From SVEL01 sp045123575 (lineage in GTDB: Bacteria > Bacillota > Clostridia > Lachnospirales > Lachnospiraceae): DNA of 64,000 bases. This document shows, piece by piece, positions 1 through 9,554 of this stretch. The stretch covers positions 9,616 through 73,615 of the forward strand of contig JBGVKG010000042.1 in NCBI GenBank assembly GCA_045123575.1, read 5' to 3'. The notes under the pieces are model-generated. The model did no database searches. It was given only the letters and a program-made list of their open reading frames with translations, and was not told where the DNA came from. The position numbers and the translations under genes are program-made. Positions within the stretch are counted from its first letter, which is position 1, and each line of letters begins with the position of its first letter.

Positions 1-160
1 AACTACCGTTGGAGCAAAATGTATTGTCGAAAACAGTTGTGTTTTGTAGAATAAGTATCATTTATTGTTGTGACTAGAACTTATTGATTAAGGTGAATTA
101 CGCGCAAATTCATTTGAGAAACACTTTTTGGCGAAAGTAAAAGAAAGGATGGGTGTAAAT

Positions 161-382
161 ATGCAAAAGTACAAAGATATTAATGGAGATTCAGGGGTAG
201 AGGCCTATGAATATGGAGTGGACTATATTAATGTAAAATTCACTGGTACACCGAAGATATATCCATATACGTACGAGAGTGCTGGTGAGGAACATATAGA
301 AGAAATGAAGAGATTGGCTGATATAGGTGACGGACTAAATGCTTATATAAATCGTAATGTTAGGGATAAATATGTGAAGTAG
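161..382 (+). CDS. small KTSC-like hypothetical protein
   Basis: This is a short protein of 73 residues. The pattern of an aromatic-rich beta strand (YEYGVDYINVKF), a proline/tyrosine turn (KIYPYTY) and a C-terminal helix ending NRNVRDKY resembles the small KTSC domain. The resemblance is by eye and the function of that domain is unknown. The ATG at 161 is preferred because the best ribosome binding site (AAAGGA near 144-149) lies upstream of it, although an ATG at 149 is possible. It sits just before the defence-island ATPase with about 115 bp between them, so it may be an unrelated resident gene. Confidence 0.55.
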   Translation: MQKYKDINGDSGVEAYEYGVDYINVKFTGTPKIYPYTYESAGEEHIEEMKRLADIGDGLNAYINRNVRDKYVK

Positions 383-496
383 AAATAATGGCGCGTGACG
401 TTTGGCGATAAGTGTTGGTTGCAACATTGATAATGAAATATATTTGATATTAAAAATACCTATATATAAGAGTTGAGGGTGTTGGAGGAGATGAAA

Positions 497-3103
497 ATGA
501 TATCTAGGATCGAAAGTATTAAGAATGTAGGGCAGTTTGAAAAATTTCATGCTACTGAGTCTTTTGAAAAGAATACAGTTATTTTTGGATTTAATGGGGC
601 GGGGAAATCGACGTTGAGCGACATATTCTATTCGCTAGCTTCAGGTGAGAGAGCGGAAATTATTACAAGAAGGAGAACTAGAAATAGACCAGGTGAAGTA
701 GGTGAAAAAGATATAGAGATAATACTTAATGATTCAGATGGAAAGGATATTATTTTCGATAAGGAATCGTGGAACAAATTACCTAAGAATATGTATGTTT
801 TTAATGGTCAGTATATAAATGATTATGTGTTTGTGAGTAAGCAATTTGAAGGTGATGCTGTGCCTATTGGGATGGGAACAGAGGGAACTAATTATATGAA
901 GCAACGTGAAAATTTAGCTACCGAATGTAAAGAGCTTTTAGAAGACATTAATGAACAAATAGTGATTTTAAATGCTGCAGGAATTAAGATAAAAGATATT
1001 TCGAATCAAAAAGTAAGTAAGAACACTAGAATGAAACGTTTTGAAAGTATGGCAAGTTTTCTTTTATACTCAATATCTGAAAAGATAGCCGTTGAGGAAA
1101 AAATTAAGAAAAATTCAAAGTATTCAAAAGAGCTTGATGATATTAATCGTTGTGAAGAACTTTACGAAAAGTTGAAGGGTGTTGAAGTAATTGAGAAGTC
1201 GGAATTATTAAAGAGTATGAAGAAAATTCCACGAATTTCATCCAGAGAAATCGCAGAGTTTCTTAATGAAACATTAACATCTGCTGATATAAAATGGGCA
1301 GTAGCTGGATATAAAAATCAAAAAAATAAAAGTATTTGTCCAATGTGTGGACAAGCAATAGCAGATAAGAGAGCATTAAATTTATTTAATAAATTGGGAA
1401 GATATATCAGCCAACATAAAGATGAACGTATAAGAGAATTTTGCTTTAGATTAAACAATCTGATAGGGCAGATACAAATGCTTGATTTGGATAATAGAGT
1501 TAAAGTATTCAATGAAATAGTGCAGTTGTTGGATAGAGATAATTTATTGCTAAAAAATGATGCTTTTAGATTAAAGAAAGGATTATCATGGAATAAGGAC
1601 CATAATGCGACATTAGCTGATATAGTTAATAAAATTTATAATAAAGTTGAAAATCCATATTCGGAAATAGAGATGTCAGATGAAGAAATACAGTGCTTGA
1701 CATTAGCTAATGAAGTAATAAAAAATTTTATTATTTTGAAAGAAATAATCATACAATCTCGTAGTCGATTAGAGAAAAAGATTGATAAAAAGATGAGTGT
1801 TGATGATATGAAAATTCTATACAATTTGTCATACGGTCCGTATAGGTTAAATGTAGAAAAAATAAAAGATAATGCTAGGATATATATAAATAGACAAAAT
1901 AAAATTCAGGAACTCAGTATGAAAATAAGGGATTGCTATAATCAGATAGAATTAAAAGAGATTAATAGTTATCTAGAAAAACTTAATACTTCAATCAAAA
2001 TCGAAGTTAATGAAAATGAATACTATATAAAGTTGAAAGATTTTAACGCGGAAAAATATGAAAAGCATAACGAAGCTCTATTTAGTGAGGGAGAGCAACG
2101 AGCAATTGCGTTTGCATATTTCTTGACGGAAATAAACCGTCCAGAGAATTTTAATAATAAATGTTCGATTATTATCGATGATCCAATTAGTAGTATGGAT
2201 TTGAGTAGAAAATCAATCATATCGTATCAAATAGCAGAGTTAATGAAAAATGAGCTATGGCAAATAATTGTAATGACTCATGATATAAGTTTTGTTGAGA
2301 GAATAGAAGGTTTCTTTGCTAAAGGAATTGGTTGGAAAAAACTAGAGTTGCGTTCAGGAAAAAATGATTTCTTAGAGTTGAATATTAAAGATTATTTAAC
2401 GGATGATATCCATATTTATGAAGAATTAATACGCGACGCAGAGTGTGTTCATGATGAGTTGACAAAGATAGTTGCACTTATGTCATTAAGACCGTTTGCA
2501 TTTGTAAAGAAAGTCGCTAGTGAAGTGTATGACATTATTGAGAAGCGGTCAACATATTTTGCACATACTTTGTACTCCAAAAACAAACAAATTGTATACA
2601 AAAGTGAAGAGTATAACTCAAAAAAATTAAAAGAATACATTGATATAGTTTCTACTTCTACAGGAACATTCTTTGATAATGAGGCAATAATTGGTACATA
2701 TGTTTTTGAGGGATTTGATTTTAATAGGATTTTATCTTTATATGAAGCTATTCCACTTGATTCAATGAAAAACGCACGAAAAAAGGTATTATTAATGAGA
2801 CCATTAATAGAAGCTTGTTTTTATCAGTTAAGTAGTAGGGAGAAATTTGATCCAGAACATATTGGTGCGATGTATTCTAAAACTATAAAAGCTAATAAAA
2901 GGGATAGACAAAGGCATGAAATATGTAGTGCTTTACAAGAGATATATGATTCTTCGAAAAAATATCATCATGGAGCGGATGAGGGTTCACTTTTAGGTAT
3001 TTCATGGATTAATCCTAATGAAGTGGAATATTACGACAAGGTATTGATGGACATTATTTATGAGATAAGAAAAAATATTACAATAAGGCCATTAAGTGCA
3101 TAG
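497..3103 (+). CDS. RloC/PrrC-like AAA ATPase with zinc hook, probable phage-defence nuclease
   Basis: This 868-residue protein has an SMC/ABC-type split ATPase. Walker A is GFNGAGKST at residues 31-39, followed by long coiled-coil arms. A CPMC motif near residue 281 could form a zinc hook. A signature SEGEQ lies near 529, Walker B IIIDDPISSMD near 557 and the H-loop MTHD near 599. This order matches the AAA_13 family, which includes the anticodon nucleases PrrC and RloC. The roughly 230 residues after the H-loop would be the effector. They contain RSTYFAH (R684 to H690, RX5H), which fits a HEPN RNase motif, but I cannot prove nuclease activity. GGAGGAG at 484-490 best serves the ATG at 497. 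A membrane protein and an AIPR gene follow, which supports a defence role. Confidence 0.8.
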   Translation: MISRIESIKNVGQFEKFHATESFEKNTVIFGFNGAGKSTLSDIFYSLASGERAEIITRRRTRNRPGEVGEKDIEIILNDSDGKDIIFDKESWNKLPKNMYVFNGQYINDYVFVSKQFEGDAVPIGMGTEGTNYMKQRENLATECKELLEDINEQIVILNAAGIKIKDISNQKVSKNTRMKRFESMASFLLYSISEKIAVEEKIKKNSKYSKELDDINRCEELYEKLKGVEVIEKSELLKSMKKIPRISSREIAEFLNETLTSADIKWAVAGYKNQKNKSICPMCGQAIADKRALNLFNKLGRYISQHKDERIREFCFRLNNLIGQIQMLDLDNRVKVFNEIVQLLDRDNLLLKNDAFRLKKGLSWNKDHNATLADIVNKIYNKVENPYSEIEMSDEEIQCLTLANEVIKNFIILKEIIIQSRSRLEKKIDKKMSVDDMKILYNLSYGPYRLNVEKIKDNARIYINRQNKIQELSMKIRDCYNQIELKEINSYLEKLNTSIKIEVNENEYYIKLKDFNAEKYEKHNEALFSEGEQRAIAFAYFLTEINRPENFNNKCSIIIDDPISSMDLSRKSIISYQIAELMKNELWQIIVMTHDISFVERIEGFFAKGIGWKKLELRSGKNDFLELNIKDYLTDDIHIYEELIRDAECVHDELTKIVALMSLRPFAFVKKVASEVYDIIEKRSTYFAHTLYSKNKQIVYKSEEYNSKKLKEYIDIVSTSTGTFFDNEAIIGTYVFEGFDFNRILSLYEAIPLDSMKNARKKVLLMRPLIEACFYQLSSREKFDPEHIGAMYSKTIKANKRDRQRHEICSALQEIYDSSKKYHHGADEGSLLGISWINPNEVEYYDKVLMDIIYEIRKNITIRPLSA

Positions 3104-3179
3104 AGGTAGATGATATCGAGTGTCTTATAAAAAGTTGCGACTAGAGTTTTGAGCAGATATGATTGTAAAGGAGAAAATT

Positions 3180-3854
3180 ATGAAGAATATTGATGCTATT
3201 ATTACAGTACTTACATCAGTAATAGGTTTATTTACATTGTTGTATAAATTATGGATAAAAAATAATCGTAAGAGAGAAGAAAGATATTATAATGATGTAT
3301 TAAAACCAATTATGGTAAAAATTAAGACTAATAAAGAAATTGAGTTATTGGATTCAGTAAAAGAATTGATCGGCGAGTATAATGATGACGTACCTAAATA
3401 TATATATCATTTAATTGATTGCAAGAAGGAGCAAGAGTTAAGAAAAGTATTGATTAGTGATTATATGTCACTTTATCCAAATGAGGATAATAGAGTGCTT
3501 AGCGCTATGGATATTTTTATGAAAATTATGAACTATATTCTTCTTATTTTTGCTTTTGTATTGCTTATAATTGGTGTTTATTCATTAGGTGTATGCTTTC
3601 CAGCATTATTCGTGTATATGATTAATATGTTTTTGGAAATATTGAAAGTGACAAGCATTGGTATTGTGAATGGGCGAACATATTTTACATATTTTATCAT
3701 AGGCATAGTATCTATTGGTATTGGAATATGGTTGTTAAAAACATCCACATTATTTGAAGACGATAGGTATACCATGCGTATAAAGTTTATTGAAAAAATG
3801 ATTAACAAAAAGATTTCAAGATATGAAAAACAATGCGATAAGTCAAAGTATTAA
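3180..3854 (+). CDS. membrane protein of the defence cluster
   Basis: This 224-residue protein has an N-terminal membrane helix (about residues 5-25), a soluble Lys/Glu-rich middle and two more hydrophobic segments near residues 115-160 and 170-190. I do not recognise a family. The start at 3180 is chosen because AAGGAG (3168-3173) sits six bases upstream; the in-frame ATG at 3159 lies upstream of that site. It follows the RloC-like ATPase by 76 bp on the same strand and precedes AIPR, so it could be a membrane effector or anchor of the same cluster. That role is inferred from position only. Confidence 0.65.
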   Translation: MKNIDAIITVLTSVIGLFTLLYKLWIKNNRKREERYYNDVLKPIMVKIKTNKEIELLDSVKELIGEYNDDVPKYIYHLIDCKKEQELRKVLISDYMSLYPNEDNRVLSAMDIFMKIMNYILLIFAFVLLIIGVYSLGVCFPALFVYMINMFLEILKVTSIGIVNGRTYFTYFIIGIVSIGIGIWLLKTSTLFEDDRYTMRIKFIEKMINKKISRYEKQCDKSKY

Positions 3855-3898
3855 GTGTTAGTGTCGTAATTCTGTAGTATAGTCCACAAACATTAGAT

Positions 3899-4357
3899 GT
3901 GATATTATGTCATAATGAAGAGATGGAGCAACAGAAATATCAACCTATAGCATATACAGATTTTAAAGAATTTGATGAGAAAATGAGTAAATGCAATGTT
4001 GAGAAGAATGCAGATAGGAAACTAGTACCTGAAACATTGGAAGCCTGCGTTATGCGTGTTTCGGATATAATAGCCTACTTAGGAAAAGATAGGCAGGATG
4101 CACAGAAGGTGGTTTTGTTCGAAAAAGAACCAGCTTACAGACGAGGTAAGTTGGGAGTTCATAATGCAGAGATTATTAACAATATGATTGTAGATATTGT
4201 TGAAAATAGTTATGGTAAAGACTATATCAAAATGTATAAAGAATTTTTTGGCACATTTTCAGAGGGAAAACTAGAGAACTACAAAATAATATATGGTAAT
4301 GAGAAAATAAGGAGAAAAAGATATGACAGTATTCGGAAAATATCAAGTATATTATAA
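3899..4357 (+). pseudogene. 5'-truncated dGTPase-like HD phosphohydrolase remnant
   Basis: The reading frame opens with GTG and ILCHNEEM, then continues to TLEACVMRVSDIIAYLGKDRQDA. These match the internal and C-terminal motifs of dGTP triphosphohydrolase-type HD proteins (GILxHNGE and TLEGxIxRxxDxIAYxxxDxxDA). The N-terminal half that carries the HD metal ligands is missing, and the upstream DNA belongs to a different gene. There is no good ribosome binding site at the GTG. The 3' end overlaps the AIPR start by 35 bp in another frame. I read it as the remains of a dNTPase, which may once have been a nucleotide-depleting defence gene. A separately translated C-terminal fragment cannot be excluded. 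Confidence 0.65.
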
Positions 4358-6020
4358 AAAGATTAAAAGAGAACTAGAAAGTATTAAGGAAGTTTCAGGG
4401 TATACAAATTTATCAAAAGCTTTTACGCATTGGTATCTGGAACATTATTTAAAGTTAGATGAACAAGAAATTGCAGAATCAATTATTGATGGTAATGGAG
4501 ATAACGGAATTGATGCGATTATATGCAAAGAGGAAACAATGACATTGTATCAATTTAAATTTCCAGATAAAGAGAATAATATCGAGAAAGCAATAGATGA
4601 AAAAACTGTTTTAAAAATGTTTAACGGATATCGCAAATTACTTAGTCCTAGAAGTCCTAAATGTGGTAATGAGAATTTCTTTAATTATCGTCGAATTGTT
4701 AAAGAAGAGAACATTTTTAACTATGAATTCTGTTTTGTAGTATTTTCAAATTCATTTTCAAATCCAGCTAAAGATGCTATGGAAAATGAGATTATAGAAA
4801 TTAAAGACAAAACAGGCAATCAGATTAGTTATAAAGTTGTGCAGCAAAAGAATATATGTGATATATATGACAGATTACAGAAGAAGACTAAATTAAATAT
4901 TACCTTAAATTATAAGAAATTGGATACAAGTTATAATTTGGGAGAAGAGGTTAAGTCATCAGTCGGCTTTTTGTCTGCATATGATTTAATAGAAGCATGC
5001 AAAGACAAAATGGATATTATATTTGACGAAAATATAAGGCTATATGAAGGTGACAATGATGTAAATACTGGGATTTATAATACTGCTATAGGAAATGATT
5101 CAAGCCGTTTTTTCTTTTATCATAATGGTATAGTTATGATATGTGATAGTTGTAAAAATAGTACAGGAAACCAAACATTAATTTTGGAAGGTGCATCAGT
5201 TGTAAATGGTTGTCAAACAATAAATAATCTTAAACGAGCATATGATTCAGGAATGCTAAAAGATGATGTATATTTGCAATTTAGAATAATAGAGACTTCG
5301 GATTTTGATTTTAGAGCAAAGATTACTGAATACCTAAATTCACAAACGGAAATAAGAGATAGCTATTTCTTGGCAAACAATCCGTTTATTAGAGAACTTC
5401 AGGCACAACTTGAAGAAAAAGGTTTCTTTTTGGAGAGACTGGTAAATGAGTATGAATATAAAAATGCACTTAATAAGATAAAATATTATGATAAAAGGCA
5501 TATATTAAAATTGGAGAAAGTGATTCAAGTATATGCTGCATTTTATCATAATGATTATGCAGCTAGAGCTAAGCGAGGAAAAGGAGAGTTGTTTGATAAG
5601 AAGATTGTTGAGGAACTAGTGAGCGGCATTTGCGCTGAAAAAGTTGTAGAAGCATATTTATGCTATGAAAAAATTGGTCAAGTGCAAGCTATGTATAGAC
5701 GTTGTAAACGCTCTGAATGTATGAGAATGGATTTCTTTGAATACATAAATAAAACAGTTGAAGAGGATCAATATGAAAAAGAGATGAACGAATATATGTT
5801 TATTAACACAGGAGATCTTATATTACTAAATGCCGTTGCAAATTTAAAGAGGTATACAACTGCAGAGAACGAAGAAGACTACATTATTGAGGCAATTGAA
5901 TTAACAAAAATTGCTGTTTCAAATAGTAATATGCCACCTTCTCAAGCAACAAAAAATAATTCTGTATTTACAGTGATTCAAAGTGATATAGAAAATGGAA
6001 ATGAAATAATTGAAGGTTAA
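4323..6020 (+). CDS. AIPR-family abortive-infection protein
   Basis: This 565-residue protein carries the two hallmarks of the AIPR (abortive infection phage resistance) family. The N-terminal region has GDNGIDAI followed by YQFKF near residues 58-78, which reads as a PD-(D/E)xK nuclease-like core (D...QxK). The middle has FFYHNGIVMICD near residue 265 and ASVVNGCQTINNL near 292. The rest is helical. The ATG at 4323 follows AAGGAG at good spacing. It is the last gene of the first defence segment, because a long inverted repeat follows at 6032-6099. The family is associated with phage resistance; the nuclease activity is inferred from motifs. Confidence 0.8.
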   Translation: MTVFGKYQVYYKKIKRELESIKEVSGYTNLSKAFTHWYLEHYLKLDEQEIAESIIDGNGDNGIDAIICKEETMTLYQFKFPDKENNIEKAIDEKTVLKMFNGYRKLLSPRSPKCGNENFFNYRRIVKEENIFNYEFCFVVFSNSFSNPAKDAMENEIIEIKDKTGNQISYKVVQQKNICDIYDRLQKKTKLNITLNYKKLDTSYNLGEEVKSSVGFLSAYDLIEACKDKMDIIFDENIRLYEGDNDVNTGIYNTAIGNDSSRFFFYHNGIVMICDSCKNSTGNQTLILEGASVVNGCQTINNLKRAYDSGMLKDDVYLQFRIIETSDFDFRAKITEYLNSQTEIRDSYFLANNPFIRELQAQLEEKGFFLERLVNEYEYKNALNKIKYYDKRHILKLEKVIQVYAAFYHNDYAARAKRGKGELFDKKIVEELVSGICAEKVVEAYLCYEKIGQVQAMYRRCKRSECMRMDFFEYINKTVEEDQYEKEMNEYMFINTGDLILLNAVANLKRYTTAENEEDYIIEAIELTKIAVSNSNMPPSQATKNNSVFTVIQSDIENGNEIIEG

Positions 6021-6031
6021 TAATTAGAATG

Positions 6032-6099
6032 AACAAATATAGGAGATTTTTGAGAACCGTTCAAACTATAATATGACAAAAATTTCCTATATTTGTTGC
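6032..6099 (+). terminator. inverted repeat closing the AIPR transcript
   Basis: AACAAATATAGGA is repeated in inverse orientation 42 bp later. The 13-bp arms and long AT-rich loop lie directly after the AIPR stop. It could be a terminator, or a protein-binding palindrome, since no clean U-tract follows immediately. Confidence 0.4.
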
Positions 6100-6184
6100 A
6101 TATTATTAAAAAACGCTATGGTTTTTTATTTGAAATTGTTCTACAATGGTTATATATGATAATAATAATAAGGAGGAATGACTT

Positions 6185-6907
6185 ATAAGTTTACAACCAA
6201 ATGAATTCACCCTTGAACCAACGACGATATGGTCATTTCCTAACCGAGGAAGTTGGGCAACTCATTCAGGGACGTATCGAGGAAATTGGTCACCGTATGT
6301 ACCTAGGAATCTCATACTAAGATATACAAAAGTAGGTGATTGGGTATTAGATCAGTTTCTAGGTAGTGGAACCACTTTAGTAGAATCAAAACTTCTAGAT
6401 AGAAACGCAATTGGCGTGGATATCAATCCAAGATCAGTTTCAATTTCAGAAACAAATTTAAAATTCCAATGTAATACATCATCAAGAATATTTGTTAAGC
6501 AAGGTAGTGCTACTGACTTATCATTTATAAAGGACAGTAGAATTGACTTTGTATGTACACATCCACCATATGCTGATATTATAAAATATAGTAAGGATAT
6601 AGAGGGTGACATTTCCTTATTGAAAACAGATGTTTTTTTGCAAGAAATGTTCAAAGTTGCGACAGAATCATATCGAGTGTTAAAACAGGGGAAAATGTGC
6701 GCGATAATGATTGGAGACATTAGAAAATATGGTAAAGTAATCCCTTTAGGATTCAACGTGATGAACTGTTTTTTACGTACAGGGTTTTCTTTAAAGGAAA
6801 TAATAATTAAGGAACAACATAATTGTCGTTCAACAGGTTACTGGCAGCATCGAAATAACAAATTTTTGTTATTGTCACATGAGTACATTTTTGTATTTCA
6901 AAAGTAA
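6185..6907 (+). CDS. orphan DNA methyltransferase with apparent loss of start codon
   Basis: The frame open from 6182 encodes a compact alpha-type DNA amino-methyltransferase. Motif I is QFLGSGTT, followed by VDINP (the acidic SAM-binding strand), and motif IV is HPPY in DFVCTHPPYADI. No endonuclease partner is adjacent. AGGAGG at 6171-6176 has ideal spacing to codon 6185, but that codon is ATA. The ATG at 6178 is in another frame and stops after eight codons. The first in-frame conventional start is GTG 6416, which would delete motif I. So either ATA is used, or a G-to-A change has silenced the gene. The protein otherwise looks complete, at about 240 residues. Confidence 0.65.
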   Translation: MSLQPNEFTLEPTTIWSFPNRGSWATHSGTYRGNWSPYVPRNLILRYTKVGDWVLDQFLGSGTTLVESKLLDRNAIGVDINPRSVSISETNLKFQCNTSSRIFVKQGSATDLSFIKDSRIDFVCTHPPYADIIKYSKDIEGDISLLKTDVFLQEMFKVATESYRVLKQGKMCAIMIGDIRKYGKVIPLGFNVMNCFLRTGFSLKEIIIKEQHNCRSTGYWQHRNNKFLLLSHEYIFVFQK

Positions 6908-6990
6908 AATTTAGTTGTTATTTTTCTCATGTACAACTATAATAATGTTATTAAATTTTGTTATAAAGAACAAGGATAAGAGGAATGCAA

Positions 6991-7824
6991 ATGAGTAATT
7001 CAAATGTGGTACCATTTGTGAAGTGGGCTGGAGGGAAACGCCAGTTACTTTCACAGATACGAGAAAGAATGCCAGAAAAATTTAATACCTTTTATGAGCC
7101 ATTTGTAGGTGGTGGAGCAGTTATATTCGATTTGCTACCTACAGAGGCGGTAATTAATGATATTAATAAAGCGCTTGTTAATGCATATAGACAAATATGT
7201 TGTAATTCAACAGAGTTTCTCAATAATGTCTCGAGATTAGATGGCAGTATGTGGGAAGACGGTAAAGAATACTATTATTATCTCAGAGAACGATATAATG
7301 ATAAAATAATGCAAGATGAGTATGATATTGAATTAGCAGCGTTGTTTGTATTTCTCAATAAGCATTGCTTTAATGGGTTATACCGTGTAAATGGTAAAGG
7401 ATTATTTAATGTTCCTTATAATGGTAGTAGAAATGCATCTGTAAATGAAAAGAAAATTATGGCAGTTTCGGAATATTTGAAAAACGTAACTATTTTGGAA
7501 GGTGATTTTGAACAAGCATGTGCGAGTGCATCTAAGGGAGACTTTGTGTTTATTGACAGCCCCTATGTGCCGTTAAACCCAACTTCATTTGAATCATATA
7601 CGAAAGAAGGATTTGACATAGAAAGTCACCGAAGGCTTGCAAAACTGTATGATGAGCTCACAGAGCGGGGATGCTATTGTATGTTGACTAATCATAATAC
7701 AGAATTTATTAATGAATTGTATGGTGATAAGGGATACAAAATTGATGTTGTTAATGTAAAAAGATATATAAATTCAGATGCAACTAATAGAGTTGGAGAA
7801 GAAGTTATTATATGTAATTATTAA
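6991..7824 (+). CDS. dpnM: DpnM-like Dam-family adenine methyltransferase (GATC)
   Basis: This D12-class N6-adenine methyltransferase has 277 residues. FVKWAGGKRQLL at the N-terminus and FYEPFVGGGAV form the SAM-binding region. IDSPYVPLNPTSFESYT is motif IV, with DSPY in place of the usual DPPY. The enzyme would methylate GATC to protect host DNA from the DpnII-like nuclease two genes downstream. The ATG at 6991 is better spaced from AGAGG than the ATG at 6985. The next methylase follows after 13 bp, in the same order as the Streptococcus DpnII system (dpnM, dpnA, dpnB). Confidence 0.9.
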   Translation: MSNSNVVPFVKWAGGKRQLLSQIRERMPEKFNTFYEPFVGGGAVIFDLLPTEAVINDINKALVNAYRQICCNSTEFLNNVSRLDGSMWEDGKEYYYYLRERYNDKIMQDEYDIELAALFVFLNKHCFNGLYRVNGKGLFNVPYNGSRNASVNEKKIMAVSEYLKNVTILEGDFEQACASASKGDFVFIDSPYVPLNPTSFESYTKEGFDIESHRRLAKLYDELTERGCYCMLTNHNTEFINELYGDKGYKIDVVNVKRYINSDATNRVGEEVIICNY

Positions 7825-7837
7825 AGGAGAACAGTAG

Positions 7838-8638
7838 ATGGAGAACTTATTTACAAAAAAAGTTTCATCATATTTTGAGACGGAAGAATCGAAATTAATA
7901 TTAGGTGATTCCTTTGATATTCTAGCAAAGATGAAACTAGAATCCGTAGATATGATATTTGCGGACCCTCCATATTTTTTAAGTAATGATGGTATTACTT
8001 GCCAAGGTGGAAAAATGGTTTCGGTGAATAAGGGATTATGGGATAAGCTTGGAGAGTTTGGAACAAGTGTAGAAGACAAACACAAGTTTAATAGAAAGTG
8101 GATTAAGTTATGCAAAAGAGTACTAAAACCAAATGGAACAATTTGGATATCAGGAACGTTGCACAATATATATTCGATTGGTATGGCATTGGAGCAAGAA
8201 GGTTTCAAAATAATCAATAATATTACATGGCAAAAGACCAATCCCCCACCGAACTTGGCATGTCGATGCTTCACACATTCTACTGAAACTATCCTATGGG
8301 CGAAAAAGAATGAAAAGAAGTCTCGGCATTTTTTTAATTATCAAAAAATGAAAGAAATGAATGACGGAAAGCAGATGAAGGATGTATGGACAGGAGCATT
8401 AACGAAGTCGTCAGAAAAAAAAGAAGGAAAGCATCCGACGCAGAAACCAGAGTATTTGTTAGAGAGAATTCTATTAGCATCAACTGAGGAAGAACAAGTG
8501 GTGTTAGATCCTTTTTGTGGTTCGGGGACTACAGGAGTTGGGGCCATAAGATTAGGCAGAAAGTTCATAGGAATAGATGTGAGTAAAGAATATATAGAGA
8601 TAAGTAAAAGAAGATTGGAGAGGGAAAATGAAAAGTAG
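7838..8638 (+). CDS. dpnA: DpnA-like second adenine methyltransferase
   Basis: This is a 266-residue beta-type N6-adenine methyltransferase. Motif IV DPPYFLSNDGITCQGG comes first, then WISGTLHNIYSIG, ITWQKTNPPPNL, KHPTQKP and motif I DPFCGSGTT near the C-terminus, a permuted order typical of M2.DpnII/DpnA. In the Streptococcus system this enzyme can also methylate single-stranded GATC, protecting DNA that enters during transfer; that activity is taken from the family. RBS AAAGGAG lies at proper spacing. The 3' end overlaps the endonuclease gene by 11 bp, indicating translational coupling. Confidence 0.92.
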   Translation: MENLFTKKVSSYFETEESKLILGDSFDILAKMKLESVDMIFADPPYFLSNDGITCQGGKMVSVNKGLWDKLGEFGTSVEDKHKFNRKWIKLCKRVLKPNGTIWISGTLHNIYSIGMALEQEGFKIINNITWQKTNPPPNLACRCFTHSTETILWAKKNEKKSRHFFNYQKMKEMNDGKQMKDVWTGALTKSSEKKEGKHPTQKPEYLLERILLASTEEEQVVLDPFCGSGTTGVGAIRLGRKFIGIDVSKEYIEISKRRLERENEK

Positions 8639-9509
8639 AAATTTCGATGATTGGTTAAGCAAATTTAGAGAAAGTATATCAAGCTATGAATATTATGTGG
8701 ATTTCAAAAAGGTACATAGAAATGTGGATGAAATAAAAATTGAGCTAAACATACTAAATTCACTTATTGGCAGTAAGGATATGAAGAATGATTTCATAAA
8801 AATATTGAAAAAGTATCCTGATACCTTAAAGGCAATCCCTATATTGTTAGCTAAAAGAGAAAATGAGATTTACTGTCAGGATGAGAAGGGTGGTCATTGG
8901 TATAAATTTGATTATAAAGACTATCCACCTAACAGCTTTGCTTATTATGAATGGTATTCATATTTTATGGAAAAGACAGGATTGTTTGATTTGTTAGAAA
9001 ATCACCTTATTAATAATCTTGTTGATTACGTAACGGGAGTTGAAACGGGTCTTGATTCGAATGGTCGTAAAAATCGAGGAGGTCATTTGATGGAAGATTT
9101 GGTTGAAAAATATATAATAGAATCTGGATTTAAAAAAGATGAGAGCTATTTTAAAGAAATGTATTTAAAGGATATAGAGGAGAAGTGGGGAATTGACCTA
9201 TCGGCATTGTCAAATGACGGTAAGGCAGCAAAGAGGTTTGATTTTGTAATCAAGACAGATAATATGATATATGGCATCGAGACTAACTTCTATAGCAGTG
9301 GTGGTTCAAAACTTAACGAGACGGCAAGGAGTTACAAGATGTTGTCGCAAGAAGCGGATACTATTGATGGATTTACATTTGTATGGTTTACTGATGGACT
9401 TGGATGGAAGAGTGCGAGAGGTAACTTGAGGGAGACATTCGATATTATGGATACTATATATTGTATTGATGATATGGAGAATGGAGTAATGAAGGAAGTG
9501 TTTGTGTAG
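8628..9509 (+). CDS. dpnB: DpnII-family type II restriction endonuclease (GATC)
   Basis: The 293-residue product matches the DpnII/MboI restriction endonuclease family. It has the usual length and the conserved block KNRGGHLMEDLVE, then RFDFVIKTDN...YGIETNFYSSGG, in which the Asp and Glu probably form the PD-(D/E)xK-like metal site, followed by KLNETARSYK. It should cut unmethylated GATC. The start overlaps the dpnA stop, so methylase and nuclease are made from one message with the methylases first. The set appears intact. Confidence 0.9.
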   Translation: MKSRNFDDWLSKFRESISSYEYYVDFKKVHRNVDEIKIELNILNSLIGSKDMKNDFIKILKKYPDTLKAIPILLAKRENEIYCQDEKGGHWYKFDYKDYPPNSFAYYEWYSYFMEKTGLFDLLENHLINNLVDYVTGVETGLDSNGRKNRGGHLMEDLVEKYIIESGFKKDESYFKEMYLKDIEEKWGIDLSALSNDGKAAKRFDFVIKTDNMIYGIETNFYSSGGSKLNETARSYKMLSQEADTIDGFTFVWFTDGLGWKSARGNLRETFDIMDTIYCIDDMENGVMKEVFV

Positions 9510-9554
9510 GATATGTTTGTGAAAGTAAATTTATATATGTGAGGAGCGAAATAG

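Noticed and set aside
7774..8274. 166-residue minus-strand ORF
   Set aside because: It is antisense to dpnA, which has clear methylase motifs.
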